A DNA stretch of 64,000 nucleotides from assembly GCA_963844055.1 (NCBI GenBank), contig CAWJMN010000001.1, positions 1,798,001 through 1,862,000 of the forward strand, read 5' to 3'. Below the pieces are notes generated by a model. The model had not been told where the DNA came from. It saw only the letters and a program-made list of their open reading frames with translations, and did not search any database. The translations under genes and the position numbers were made by a program. How positions within the stretch are numbered: position 1 is the stretch's first letter; each line of letters opens with the position of its first letter. Below are positions 37,862-46,853 of this stretch, piece by piece. The stretch comes from CAWJMN01 sp963844055. GTDB lineage: Bacteria; Planctomycetota; Planctomycetia; Pirellulales; Pirellulaceae.

Positions 37862-38515
37862 TCAGAGAATGAATTGCCACATTGCCACGAAGTGGCAGAT
37901 AGTTCCCGCTAGGACAAATAAATGCCACACAAAGTGGCAATAGGGGACGTTTTTGGCGGCGAAGAACGCTAGGCCACTGGTGTAAGCGATACCTCCCGCG
38001 AGCAACCACATCAGACCTTCATAGGGCACTTGGCGGGTTAGCGGACCAATGGCAATAAGAATCGTCCATGACAGTGCAAGATAGAGCACTGCCGGAAGCC
38101 AACGGTGGCGAGTGGTCGCAGTCGCCTTTAGCAGAATGCCGACGCCTGCTAGAGCCCACACGATCGTAAAGATTGTTCTGCCCCACTCACCACGCATAGC
38201 GACCAAGGTAACTGGCGTATAGGTGCCCGCGATGAGCAAAAATATTGCGCAGTGCTCGAGTCGCCGAAAAATGCGTTTAGCTGCCCCCTGCGGCAGTGCA
38301 TGATAAACGGTGGATGTCATGTACAGAGTTACGATGGTTATCGTATAGACGCTGGCGCTAAACATTCCCCAGGGCTTCTCATGATGGATTGCCCGAACAA
38401 TCAGAAGGGGACCTGCGACAAGCGCCGCTACCAAGCCCAGGCCATGGCTGGCGCTGCTGGCAATTTCTTCCCGAATGCTTGGATGGGGTTCGGGGGGCAA
38501 CGATGGATTGGTCAC
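37862..38515 (-). CDS. Hemolysin III / YqfA-type seven-helix membrane protein
   Basis: About 217 residues from GTG 38515, which matches the usual length of the family. A GGAG lies ten bases upstream of this start; the frame is open to an ATG at 38632, but that would add a 39-residue tail without family features. Family marks: EEIASSASHGLGLV at the start, STVYHALPQ, RRLEHCAIFLLIAGTYTPVTL, and a final CHFVWHLFVLAGTICHFVAM carrying the conserved histidines. The three His/Ser/Asp-type positions match the zinc site of the HlyIII/adiponectin-receptor superfamily. Bacterial members are integral membrane proteins whose in vivo role (lipid or membrane homeostasis) is unsettled; the name hemolysin comes from one heterologous test. 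It ends convergently with the giant gene and lies 155 bases downstream of the YHYH gene. Confidence 0.88.
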   Translation of the reverse strand: MTNPSLPPEPHPSIREEIASSASHGLGLVAALVAGPLLIVRAIHHEKPWGMFSASVYTITIVTLYMTSTVYHALPQGAAKRIFRRLEHCAIFLLIAGTYTPVTLVAMRGEWGRTIFTIVWALAGVGILLKATATTRHRWLPAVLYLALSWTILIAIGPLTRQVPYEGLMWLLAGGIAYTSGLAFFAAKNVPYCHFVWHLFVLAGTICHFVAMWQFIL

Positions 38516-38670
38516 GAGTTGCGGTCTCCAAAGCCTAACGACCTGTCGTGCCAAGACAATGAGGGCCGGCGATGGCCTGCTCAAATCATTGTACTGACAA
38601 GACCGGGCCAAGGGGCTTGGCGATGCCGTCACACGCTGCTAACGACCGGTGACGTTTCCCACTGCGATGG

Positions 38671-40248
38671 CTATCGTCCGGGCCTTCTGGCTTCCGCAGT
38701 CCCCCAAAAGCCGCCGATGATGTGTGGAAACTTTCCTGGAGTGACATGATAGTGCCAGCCTCGCTGGTCATCATAATGAATGTTGAACTCGTTTAGTGGA
38801 TTGTTCATGTCGTTCTTGGCCAACAAGCCTTGCGATTCATAAGGACCGTAAACTGGAAAACCATCGTTAGCAAATCCGATCAGAGGTGAATGCCCAGTGC
38901 CGTTATCCGACCAGGGAGATTTTACGCAAACGGGATACTTGTGGTAGTGATACTGGGACCGTGGTGAAGGATGTCCACAGCACCGATCAAGTCGCCAAAC
39001 GGCATCTTCGTCCAGCAAATGATCAAAGGGATTGAAAAACACAATGCCGTTGACGGCAATTCCAATTGGGCCACGTGGTAGCGCACTGTTGTTGTTCGTC
39101 CCACCTTTCATCGCGATATGCTTTGGGTTTTCTTTTGGATCTAAGGGGATATTGGTGGTGGTAAGTCGTTCCTGGATGTAGTTGGGGTTGCCATCGAGGA
39201 ATTTACTCTTGTCAGGAAAGACGGCCGTGGGATGGTTGGGGAGGTTTTTCGATCGGATGACCAGATGCGTCTTGGTAAAGGAGACAACGACATTGTCCGG
39301 CACATAGCGGTCGGCCTTTACCAAGTTTTCGCTGGGGTCGAGGTAGCCTTTGCGAACCCAGGCGGACATGTTGTTCGCAAACGGGGCCTCTAGGCAGTCG
39401 CTTAGGTAAAAGAGCTGGTCGGAGTTCTTGTAATTGAATTCGGCCGGCGGTGCGCGGTCGCCTCCACGAGGGTCAAAATACCAACGTCCTCCGAGAGATA
39501 CCATGGAATCAATCGCCTCCTTGCCTCGAACGATGGTTCTTCCTTGGGGAGGCACATAGTTGGCAGGAACCGGGATTGGTGTCAGTTCTAATGTGTTGAT
39601 CAAAAAGTCGGATCGCTTCTCGGTACCTTTGCCATGCCCAAATCCCACGCAGATGCGTAGGGTATCCACTTCGACAAAAGGCGTGCGGAATTCCATGTCA
39701 AAGGAGCGCCAGACCGATTGGCCGAGATTCTTGTTCGTGCCTGAGTCGACCAGTGTTTTGCGATCGAGTTCGACGGCGGCATAAATCGACTGCTTGATGT
39801 GATCCAGAGAGTTCACGCCATTGTCGCGAAAAAAGTCTACTTTAAGGAACAGATCGTCCCCGTCTACCTGAAACCCCTCTTGGGCCAGTCCACCTACACG
39901 TAGGCGAAACCAACGCCCATCTTCGGGACGTAGGTTTTTGACCGTCGTACTGACGCTCCCTTCCTTTTTACCATCCTGGTTGGCATCGCTTCCAGATTGC
40001 AGGCGGAACCCCCGGCCGTTGATTTCCTTGGTGGGATCTCCCAATGCTCCAAATGCGACGTCACCTGTGAGCGTGAAACCCAAAGGGAGTTTCGTGGCTT
40101 CTCCCAATTGCGACAGATCCGTGTGAAGTAGGTTCTTGGTCGGACTGCTACTTGTGGAAGGAGGAGTGTCGTTACTCTCGGCGGCGGTTGAAAAATGAAA
40201 GAGAGTAGCTACTACGAAGAGACTGAGCAGGGCACGCTGGAGAAACAT
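38671..40248 (-). CDS. YHYH domain-containing exported protein
   Basis: About 525 residues from ATG 40248, chosen because it opens with a clean signal peptide (MFLQRALLSLFVVATLFHFS, then TAAES) and has GAGAGG nine bases upstream; the frame is open to 40467. The C-terminal third is a YHYH domain: GPIGIAVNGIVFFNPFDH, DRCCGHPSPRSQYHYHKYP, GHSPLIGFANDGFPVYGPY and RGWHYHVTPGKFPHIIGGFWG. These histidine-rich motifs suggest metal binding; the family's function is unknown. The N-terminal part (LSQLGEATKLPLGFTLTGDV, FRLRVGGLAQEGF) looks like a jelly-roll or carbohydrate-binding-type region, but I cannot name it. Divergent from the P450 gene. Confidence 0.88.
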   Translation of the reverse strand: MFLQRALLSLFVVATLFHFSTAAESNDTPPSTSSSPTKNLLHTDLSQLGEATKLPLGFTLTGDVAFGALGDPTKEINGRGFRLQSGSDANQDGKKEGSVSTTVKNLRPEDGRWFRLRVGGLAQEGFQVDGDDLFLKVDFFRDNGVNSLDHIKQSIYAAVELDRKTLVDSGTNKNLGQSVWRSFDMEFRTPFVEVDTLRICVGFGHGKGTEKRSDFLINTLELTPIPVPANYVPPQGRTIVRGKEAIDSMVSLGGRWYFDPRGGDRAPPAEFNYKNSDQLFYLSDCLEAPFANNMSAWVRKGYLDPSENLVKADRYVPDNVVVSFTKTHLVIRSKNLPNHPTAVFPDKSKFLDGNPNYIQERLTTTNIPLDPKENPKHIAMKGGTNNNSALPRGPIGIAVNGIVFFNPFDHLLDEDAVWRLDRCCGHPSPRSQYHYHKYPVCVKSPWSDNGTGHSPLIGFANDGFPVYGPYESQGLLAKNDMNNPLNEFNIHYDDQRGWHYHVTPGKFPHIIGGFWGTAEARRPGR

Positions 40249-40725
40249 CTTCGAGGGCCTCTCGAGAAAAGGGAGCATTAGAGAGCAATCGGTTTTGTAC
40301 TTAAGGACAAGTGCATGCGGATTATGGCAAGCACAACCTGAAGATAGCGTGAAGGAGGAGAAATGGGGGACTGAAAAGGGGCGATGGGCTTCGGGAAAGT
40401 GTGCACTTGAGGGGGTAGAACGAGGTTCTAAGTTCGCGTTTTGGTGGTCGGTAACGAAGTGTGCCAACGAGTAGTTACCTCTGGGGGAGGACGTTTAAGC
40501 GGCATTGCTGTTCGTAATGCACTCAATTTAGCGATTATGCCGCTATGTTTTGTCGCTACTCACTCTTTACAGGGGAGAGCCGGTTGGATTCCGCTTCGAT
40601 AGAAGAGCCTGAGGCCGCCAGTAGGCCAAATCAGACGTAAAGTCTCTGTAAAGCATTCGCTTGGAAGAGCGAGGCACAACGAAATGGTACCACTCCTCTC
40701 CTTTTAGCTTGGCAATGGTGTGTTG
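40249..40725. other. Divergent intergenic region between YHYH and P450 genes
   Basis: About 480 bases that must hold both promoters. The only structure I see is AGCGGCAT (40498-40505) repeated inverted as ATGCCGCT (40537-40544), with a 31-base gap. No confident promoter boxes and no gene. Confidence 0.4.
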
Positions 40726-42156
40726 ATGTCCCGTCTCTACCCTCCGGGACCTGCGAACTACTTGGCTTGGATAGGGTTAACCTACCGCCATTTTTTGTTG
40801 CTTTACCACAATCCGATTCGCCATTTCCAGTCCCTGAAGGAACACCACGGCGACTTTGTTTTTTGGCGCATCTTCTGGCACGAGGCCTATTTAATCAGCC
40901 ATCCCGAGCAAGTCCTTGAAGTGTTGGTCACGAAGGCGAGTAGCTTCGTCAAGCAGCGTCGTGAGATGAGCATCATTCGCCGTCGTTTAGGAGGCGAAGG
41001 AGTGGTGACTGCCGAGGGGCCAAAGTGGGTGAGCCAGCGGCGGATCATGCTGCCGGCGTTCCAATCGGTCTATGCGCAGCGATTTGCGGAGTTAGTGGCC
41101 ATCGAAGCCAGGTTGACCACACAGGCCTGGAAGCCCGGCCAAGTCATTGCGACCAATCAAGCGATGATGGACATGCTTGTCAGCGCGGTCTGTCAGGCTC
41201 TGTTTGGCGTAGAAGCTCGTGAGCGAGCAGGCGAACTTGGGGCGGCCATGAATCAGCTGTCGCAAGAAGTGATTAACGAGATGCGCTCACCGTTTCGAAT
41301 GACGGCAGAAACGTTTGGACTAAAGAATTCGAAGCGTGATGCGACAATTAAACTGTTGACCGACTTCATTGACGAGACGATTCAACGTCGTCGAAAAGAA
41401 GGGGCAACCTCCGTTGACTTGATCTCTCTACTGCTGGCTGCCGTGGATCGAGAGGAGGGGGGCCGAAGCATGACGGATCAGGAGGCCCGTATTGAGGCAC
41501 TGACGATGCTGTTTGCAGGACACCATACGGCCGCAAGCACACTTACCTGGACTTTGCATCTTTTGGGCCGAAATCCCCTTGTGTTACAAAAGCTCGAGCA
41601 GGAAGTGGATTCTGTATTAGGAGACCGGTTGGGGACTCCAGCCGATGTTCCGCAATTGGAATATACGACTCGAGTGATCAAAGAGTCGCTCCGGATTTTT
41701 CCCTCCGCTTGGGCACTGTTTGGGCGTGAGGCGAACGAAGACGTTCAGGTGGGGCAATTTACAATACCACGCGGCGCCTTTGTCTTCATTTCTCCGCTCC
41801 TAATTCATCGGGATGCACGCTGGTTTCCAGATCCGCTTCGCTTTGATCCTGATCGGTTCTTGCCAGAGCGTGAAGATCAAATAGTGCACGGTTCCTATTT
41901 GCCGTTTGGGCTGGGGGGCCACAGTTGCATCGGTTCCCGGGCCGCCATGCTGGCCCTTCCGCTTGCATTGGCCACAATCGTTCAGAATCACCGCTTGCAA
42001 CATCTTCCCGGTCAGCAAGATCCGCAGATGGAGCCACTGATTTCTATTCGCCCACGCGGTGATATCTCCATGCAGGTCTCCGTTCGAAAATCGGCAGGAC
42101 AAGCTCTTCCCGATGATCTTCGCTTGGAGTCGTTGCAGTCTGTAGGCCCGTCGTGA
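40726..42156 (+). CDS. Cytochrome P450
   Basis: 476 residues, a heme-thiolate monooxygenase. The I-helix oxygen-binding motif is AGHHTAAS (around residues 264-271), the K-helix ExxR is ESLR (320-323), and the heme loop is FGLGGHSCIG with the ligand cysteine at residue 401. His replaces the common Arg of FxxGxRxCxG, as also occurs in some CYP51 proteins. The N-terminus (PPGPANYLAWIGLTYRHFLL) has a proline-rich start but no clear membrane anchor, so it is probably soluble or peripheral. ATG 40726 is preferred; GTG 40720 and TTG 40723 precede it in frame. No ferredoxin or reductase gene is adjacent, so the redox partner must be encoded elsewhere. Overall layout resembles bacterial CYP102/CYP4-like class proteins; the substrate cannot be inferred. 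Confidence 0.95.
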   Translation: MSRLYPPGPANYLAWIGLTYRHFLLLYHNPIRHFQSLKEHHGDFVFWRIFWHEAYLISHPEQVLEVLVTKASSFVKQRREMSIIRRRLGGEGVVTAEGPKWVSQRRIMLPAFQSVYAQRFAELVAIEARLTTQAWKPGQVIATNQAMMDMLVSAVCQALFGVEARERAGELGAAMNQLSQEVINEMRSPFRMTAETFGLKNSKRDATIKLLTDFIDETIQRRRKEGATSVDLISLLLAAVDREEGGRSMTDQEARIEALTMLFAGHHTAASTLTWTLHLLGRNPLVLQKLEQEVDSVLGDRLGTPADVPQLEYTTRVIKESLRIFPSAWALFGREANEDVQVGQFTIPRGAFVFISPLLIHRDARWFPDPLRFDPDRFLPEREDQIVHGSYLPFGLGGHSCIGSRAAMLALPLALATIVQNHRLQHLPGQQDPQMEPLISIRPRGDISMQVSVRKSAGQALPDDLRLESLQSVGPS

Positions 42157-42308
42157 AAACGGGGTAGAAGTTTAGCGGAGATAGTGACTCGCTGGGCTGT
42201 GAATACAGTTATAACTTGGGCCCTGCTTCCGCGTAGGCACTTCAGATTTGATCACCCAGTGCTTTTCGCGACGATTTCTATTTTGCTAAGGACAAGGGGA
42301 GTGCCCAC

Positions 42309-45300
42309 TTATCGTGTGGGCTGCACTCGTGGGGGCTTGGAGAGCCACCTGCCGCCGTAGCTAAAAGCAGTCCAGGCTGACTGTAGCCACCGCAGCAACG
42401 CTGACGCCAACCACAAAGCCCAAAGGAGCATTGCTAGTCGGTAGTACCAAAGCGAGACCGAGATGAGAGCAGGCTGGGGAAGGTTGAGCGGCGACTTGGG
42501 CTCGAACCATTGCAAAAAGCTGCCGTTTGATCCGTTTCCGACGATGAACATCTCCGGTGATCCTAGTAGTCCTTTGCCAACGACTACGATAAAGATTCCC
42601 ATAATGATGAAGGTCAAGCCGACCAGCAGCAATTGCAATAAATTGAAGTGCCACCGCACAAAACTGTGAGGTTCTGTCTTGCCTCGCCATGCCAAGATGT
42701 AGAGCCAAGCCACAACAAGAAGTCCAGCGATGGCATGTAACTGGGTTAAGCCCAGCGCCAATAGGACCCACTCATAGCGTTTCAAAGGGGAAAGGGAATG
42801 ACTCCCTAGTGCCAGTGCCAGCAAGAGGGCCGAAAGCAGGAAGATCCAGAAGCGTACGGCCGGGCCACGCATCGGCCCGGAGACCCACAGAACCCAGCGA
42901 TTCTCTGGGACCGCGATCGTTGTGGTGACATTAGCGCTGGCTACAGGTAACTTGACTGCATCAACCGGCACTAGCATCTGAAGTGCCTGATTATTTTCCC
43001 AGCTCAAATCGATCCGTTGCAGGCCAGGCTGGAGCGGAACCATAAGCAGTGCGTCCTGGCGACGCACCGGCTGCTTGCGACCATCGACCGTGAGAGAATT
43101 GACTTCGACTGCAGGATCGAGTTCAAGTACGAAATCGCCCCCTAGGCTGGTCTCGACTTGCAGTTCTAGCTGTGTCGTTCTTTGACGTGTTCCGAGGGAC
43201 ATTTGCTGTGCTGCTTGCCGAACGGTAACCGTTTCACCCAAGGTTGCCTGTGGTCGACGAATTTCCAGGCTGACTTCCTCGCCCGGCCAAATTTGCCACA
43301 CCGGAATCAGTTCTTGCGAACTTGCTTCGTAGATGGGGCCGGTCCCTTGATGCGTAACATTCCACACCGGCGAGCTCACCAGTACCCATCGCTCCACGTA
43401 GGTCTCTGTGGAAGCTGCCTTGAGCGTTAAGCGGTCCTGAAAGTCCAGCTCGCTTTCCCAAGTTGCCTCGGATTGGTCGGCGGCTAGGTTTACATCAATC
43501 GTTGAAGAGGGCTGCTCCGTACTGGAGCTGACAACCCGTTCACCTGCGAGCAACGGAATTTTCAATGCGATCGCTTTCCCCGTTGCCGACAGTCGGGAAA
43601 CTCGATTGTGAATCATCCATCGCAGTCCGATCTCTAGTCTTCGCTCGACAATCACGATGGGGCGATAGACCCGCTGGTCGTATTTGGCCTCATCATCTCC
43701 GGACTTTTCAAACCGCGAGAAAAATAATTGGTTCTCTGGAACGCCACTCGGGCTCAATCCAACAACTTGCCACTGGGGTGAAACGACCGTGACACGTTTG
43801 GGAGGTAAAGGGAAAGCGAGAACCCACTCATTGGTATCCGGCAACCGTCCCTCGATCCGGACCTGATGCACTCCTGCTGGGACAACCATCCAGAGATGTC
43901 CATCCTCGCGTCGCCCGACCACGGCCGACCGGAATTCAGTCGCACCAGCTTTTGCCAGGCGTACAGAAGTCGGCGACCAGATCGGGAGCTTGCCCGGCAA
44001 TGGAATTGCGACTTCGAGGGCCGCATGTACTTCTAGTTGCATCTGCAGCTTGCCATCCTGAAGAGACAGGTCAAGGCTGGCAATGTTCGCGGCCGTCGGA
44101 AAAGCGTCCGAGGGCTCCAATAGCCGTGTGCGGAGGGTCTCAAGCATTTCCGTCGCGGGGATTGGTTCAAACGGCTTACCAGGCAATGGATCCGAGTTCT
44201 TTGGTTGCGCTGCTAAGTTCCCACTAGGCAGTAATAGCAAGAGCGTTAGCCAGGCCGCTGCAAGCCCGCGCGGGCCCCCTAGGTTTTGCAGGCTGAAGTC
44301 AAAGGTGGGCCGCATTCGAATTAGAAGAGTTACTAGCAGCAGCAAAAGTAGGCAGCGAACCAAGGTAATCGCACGATACCAATTGCGCGGGATATAGATC
44401 GGTGTCACTTGCTGATCGCGAGTGACCGGCCCATCCCAACGGCAAAGGATCATATTCCCCTGCCACTCGGGCTTGGCGGGCCCAGTCTGCGTCCGGGCTC
44501 CTGGGTCAAATGCCAAGTTGGCGGACTGTTGGACTGCAAGGTTAGTAGCCTCTGGTTTAGCTTCTCCGGCCATACTATCGGAGTAGTACGCACTTTCGCT
44601 AATGGCGTTTGCCATTTTTCCTGTGACGGCATACGTTCGATGGATCCAAGGAAACATTTTTCGGTTGCCGTAGGGGACCCCTCCAGGCTCCAGTTGGGGG
44701 TAAAGAACCACTTCGACTTGGCTGACCAGGAATGGTAAGAGATTCAGCAGGACCAATCCGAGCGCCAAATAACGCCAAGCTTGGAGCCAACGATGGCCGG
44801 CTCCATCACCGACCACTCTCAGTAACGCTACCGGCATCAAAAGGAACAGCCAAGTCCAACGGGGGGCCCCCATCTCGTGATAGGAGAGGCCAAACGCAAA
44901 TAACGCCAATAGTCCGGCGGGAATGCCCCAGAGGCGATAGATCGCAAGCGAAAAGATCAATACGAGGAACAGGTCCATCAAGCTCCAGGCCGTTAGCCAA
45001 TCGCCGTCGACCTGATCCGCGCCAAACACCGTCAATACTCGCCAGCCCGGAGGTAGCGACAACGTGAGTTGCAGTGAATCGACATCGGTCTGCCAGCCGG
45101 TTGCAGGAATTGAGCCAGCTCGATCAATCCGTCCCAAGGCTTCGAAGTTGGGATTCCGACTACGTATCTCGACACCCTGACTTCCACTTGTAGGATTGGC
45201 GGTGATCAATTGCCGTTCCTGATTGATTCGGACACCCCCTAACTGATGCCCTTCGGCCACATCCAGTCGCCATGTTTGCTGTAGCTCACCTCGTAACTGA

Positions 45301-46424
45301 TCCTGGTAGGTGATCCCGCTTCCATCCTCATCGAGCCAAAAATGCCGATCGATCGCGAACCCTTGAGGCTTTTGCAAACCCATTCCGCGCATCTTCTCGG
45401 TCAATTGAAATGCGGTATCGGTCTTCCATTGATAGACTGGCAAACTGCGCCATTTCTCGGGAAAAGTAGTTTGTTGCACATCCACTGCTTGCAGCCCTTC
45501 GATCTCGGCAATCCGGAACGATGGGCTGGAGCGAAATCCAATCCATTCAGTTTCGACCGCCGGCTTGCCTTCGGCTGAATATGCAAACCGCGACAGGTCT
45601 TGGTTGCGAAACGCATCTAGTTGCACATTCCAGATCCCAGGACGGACTTGAACCTTCATTCGCCCCTGTTCATCGACGGCGACGGGCAAGGAGCTCTCTA
45701 CCGAAGAAAGTTGCCAGCCCTCCGGAAGAACGGTCCCTAAGTCCTCTTCGCGGCTGCGTCCCGAAACTGACAGCTCGACCTGTGTGCGAAGCCAAAGGGG
45801 AATCCCGTCTTCCAGGACGCGATAGACCTTAACAGTTAGCAGGTTTTGCTGAGCCACCTCATTTTGTTGGGGCTGGAGCCACAGGAACCCGGCCGCGTCC
45901 CAGTTCGGCATTGGCACTTCGACTCCGCTACGCTGCAAGGCGACAATCCCAATTGCCTTGGGGATCGCAAGTTTCTGAGGAAGCGTGGGCCAGCGGAATT
46001 CGCCGCGGATTTGATGGCTTCCTGGTTGCAAACGAATGGCTGGAACGCCATCGCGAACTAGAACAGGAAGTTCGCCCGCTTGAGTCTTTACATTCTGCGG
46101 CCAGATTTCTGGCTCCCCAGGCAGCGCAATCCAGCTTTCGTCAAAGACACGGACTTCTAAACTCCATATGGCTCGATCTGGAAAGACTTCCAGCTGCAAG
46201 GTTGAAGGCCAGAAACTCAGCCGCTGTTTGGAGTCATCAAAAGGGGAGGGAGAGTTACGCTGTGGGGTATCCCACAATACCCAGTCCTTCCATGGCTTTA
46301 GCACATCGGGAATCTCACCTGCCATGCCAATGCGAGGGCCTTGGTAGATGGTCTGTACCAATAGGCAGGCCGCGACTAGCCAGTGAGTTAGCATACGACG
46401 CGATGCGATGCGAGCCAATTCCAT
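42309..46424 (-). CDS. Large multi-domain inner-membrane protein of unknown function
   Basis: 1371 residues; I do not recognise a named family. An N-terminal signal or anchor (MLTHWLVAACLLVQTIY) precedes a large beta-rich, Trp-rich exported-looking region. A first cluster of membrane helices is at about residues 475-580 (LMDLFLVLIFSLAIYRLWG, LLALFAFGLSYHEMGAPRW). Two more helices are at ~680-730 (CLLLLLLVTLLIRM, AAWLTLLLLLPSG). A second beta-rich region follows, and a final helix cluster fills ~1180-1360. The two beta-rich/helix halves look alike in layout and share W--SSP--- phrases (GFRSSPSFRI and WVLVSSPVWNV), suggesting an internal duplication. GAGGAG eight bases before the ATG is a strong ribosome site. 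Ends convergently with the P450 gene. Possibly an envelope assembly or sensing protein; that is a guess. Confidence 0.82.
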   Translation of the reverse strand: MELARIASRRMLTHWLVAACLLVQTIYQGPRIGMAGEIPDVLKPWKDWVLWDTPQRNSPSPFDDSKQRLSFWPSTLQLEVFPDRAIWSLEVRVFDESWIALPGEPEIWPQNVKTQAGELPVLVRDGVPAIRLQPGSHQIRGEFRWPTLPQKLAIPKAIGIVALQRSGVEVPMPNWDAAGFLWLQPQQNEVAQQNLLTVKVYRVLEDGIPLWLRTQVELSVSGRSREEDLGTVLPEGWQLSSVESSLPVAVDEQGRMKVQVRPGIWNVQLDAFRNQDLSRFAYSAEGKPAVETEWIGFRSSPSFRIAEIEGLQAVDVQQTTFPEKWRSLPVYQWKTDTAFQLTEKMRGMGLQKPQGFAIDRHFWLDEDGSGITYQDQLRGELQQTWRLDVAEGHQLGGVRINQERQLITANPTSGSQGVEIRSRNPNFEALGRIDRAGSIPATGWQTDVDSLQLTLSLPPGWRVLTVFGADQVDGDWLTAWSLMDLFLVLIFSLAIYRLWGIPAGLLALFAFGLSYHEMGAPRWTWLFLLMPVALLRVVGDGAGHRWLQAWRYLALGLVLLNLLPFLVSQVEVVLYPQLEPGGVPYGNRKMFPWIHRTYAVTGKMANAISESAYYSDSMAGEAKPEATNLAVQQSANLAFDPGARTQTGPAKPEWQGNMILCRWDGPVTRDQQVTPIYIPRNWYRAITLVRCLLLLLLVTLLIRMRPTFDFSLQNLGGPRGLAAAWLTLLLLLPSGNLAAQPKNSDPLPGKPFEPIPATEMLETLRTRLLEPSDAFPTAANIASLDLSLQDGKLQMQLEVHAALEVAIPLPGKLPIWSPTSVRLAKAGATEFRSAVVGRREDGHLWMVVPAGVHQVRIEGRLPDTNEWVLAFPLPPKRVTVVSPQWQVVGLSPSGVPENQLFFSRFEKSGDDEAKYDQRVYRPIVIVERRLEIGLRWMIHNRVSRLSATGKAIALKIPLLAGERVVSSSTEQPSSTIDVNLAADQSEATWESELDFQDRLTLKAASTETYVERWVLVSSPVWNVTHQGTGPIYEASSQELIPVWQIWPGEEVSLEIRRPQATLGETVTVRQAAQQMSLGTRQRTTQLELQVETSLGGDFVLELDPAVEVNSLTVDGRKQPVRRQDALLMVPLQPGLQRIDLSWENNQALQMLVPVDAVKLPVASANVTTTIAVPENRWVLWVSGPMRGPAVRFWIFLLSALLLALALGSHSLSPLKRYEWVLLALGLTQLHAIAGLLVVAWLYILAWRGKTEPHSFVRWHFNLLQLLLVGLTFIIMGIFIVVVGKGLLGSPEMFIVGNGSNGSFLQWFEPKSPLNLPQPALISVSLWYYRLAMLLWALWLASALLRWLQSAWTAFSYGGRWLSKPPRVQPTR

Positions 46425-46432
46425 CGATATTA

Positions 46433-46453
46433 CTCCTCAGGCGCAGACGCCTG
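46433..46453 (-). promoter_or_regulatory. Leader hairpin abutting the ribosome binding site of the 1371-aa gene
   Basis: On the minus strand CAGGCG-TCTG-CGCCTG (46453-46438) runs straight into the Shine-Dalgarno GAGGAG (46438-46433), sharing one base with it. The ATG follows eight bases later. Such placement could reduce or tune ribosome access. Structure seen; regulation inferred. Confidence 0.35.
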
Positions 46454-46853
46454 GCGTGATACCAAGCGAGATTCCGAACAGCATCCCGCTTGTTTGTCCA
46501 TGAGCTAATATCGTAATGTCTTTAAGCCAAAAGTGCGCGATGGGAAACGCTTGAAATCGAGCAAATTGGACGAGAATCAAGTCCGTTTGGCTAGCTAATG
46601 GTAAGGTCACTTCATCGGAAGCGGCCTTGGTGATCGCTGGGCTGAAGCAGCATTGCTTGAACGTGAAGTTGGCATCGCTGTTCTGGCATAACGTCGGCGT
46701 AAAGCGAGGGAGTCGAGGTCGAAGTCTTCCCAAGTTCTCCCCAGCTAGAATGGCCCAGCATCCGCAGGTATCCTGACGGTTTCCTGGTATACCACTGAGG
46801 TTTGCACATTTGTCACATGTGCACTGGCCATCACAACCGAGAACGAGGCTCCC
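46454..46853. other. Divergent intergenic region before the sulfatase gene
   Basis: About 400 bases with no gene; a 148-codon minus-strand frame (46437-46883) is Cys-rich, lacks motifs and overlaps the sulfatase start, so I reject it. Just before the sulfatase, TGCACAT (46803-46809) is repeated inverted as ATGTGCA (46817-46823), and the octamer palindrome CACATGTG lies inside it, a plausible operator 30 bases from the ATG. Confidence 0.4.

Noticed and set aside
37862..38515. Annotation as a toxin or hemolysin
   Set aside because: The HlyIII name is historical; sequence shows only a seven-helix membrane protein of the YqfA/adiponectin-receptor family.
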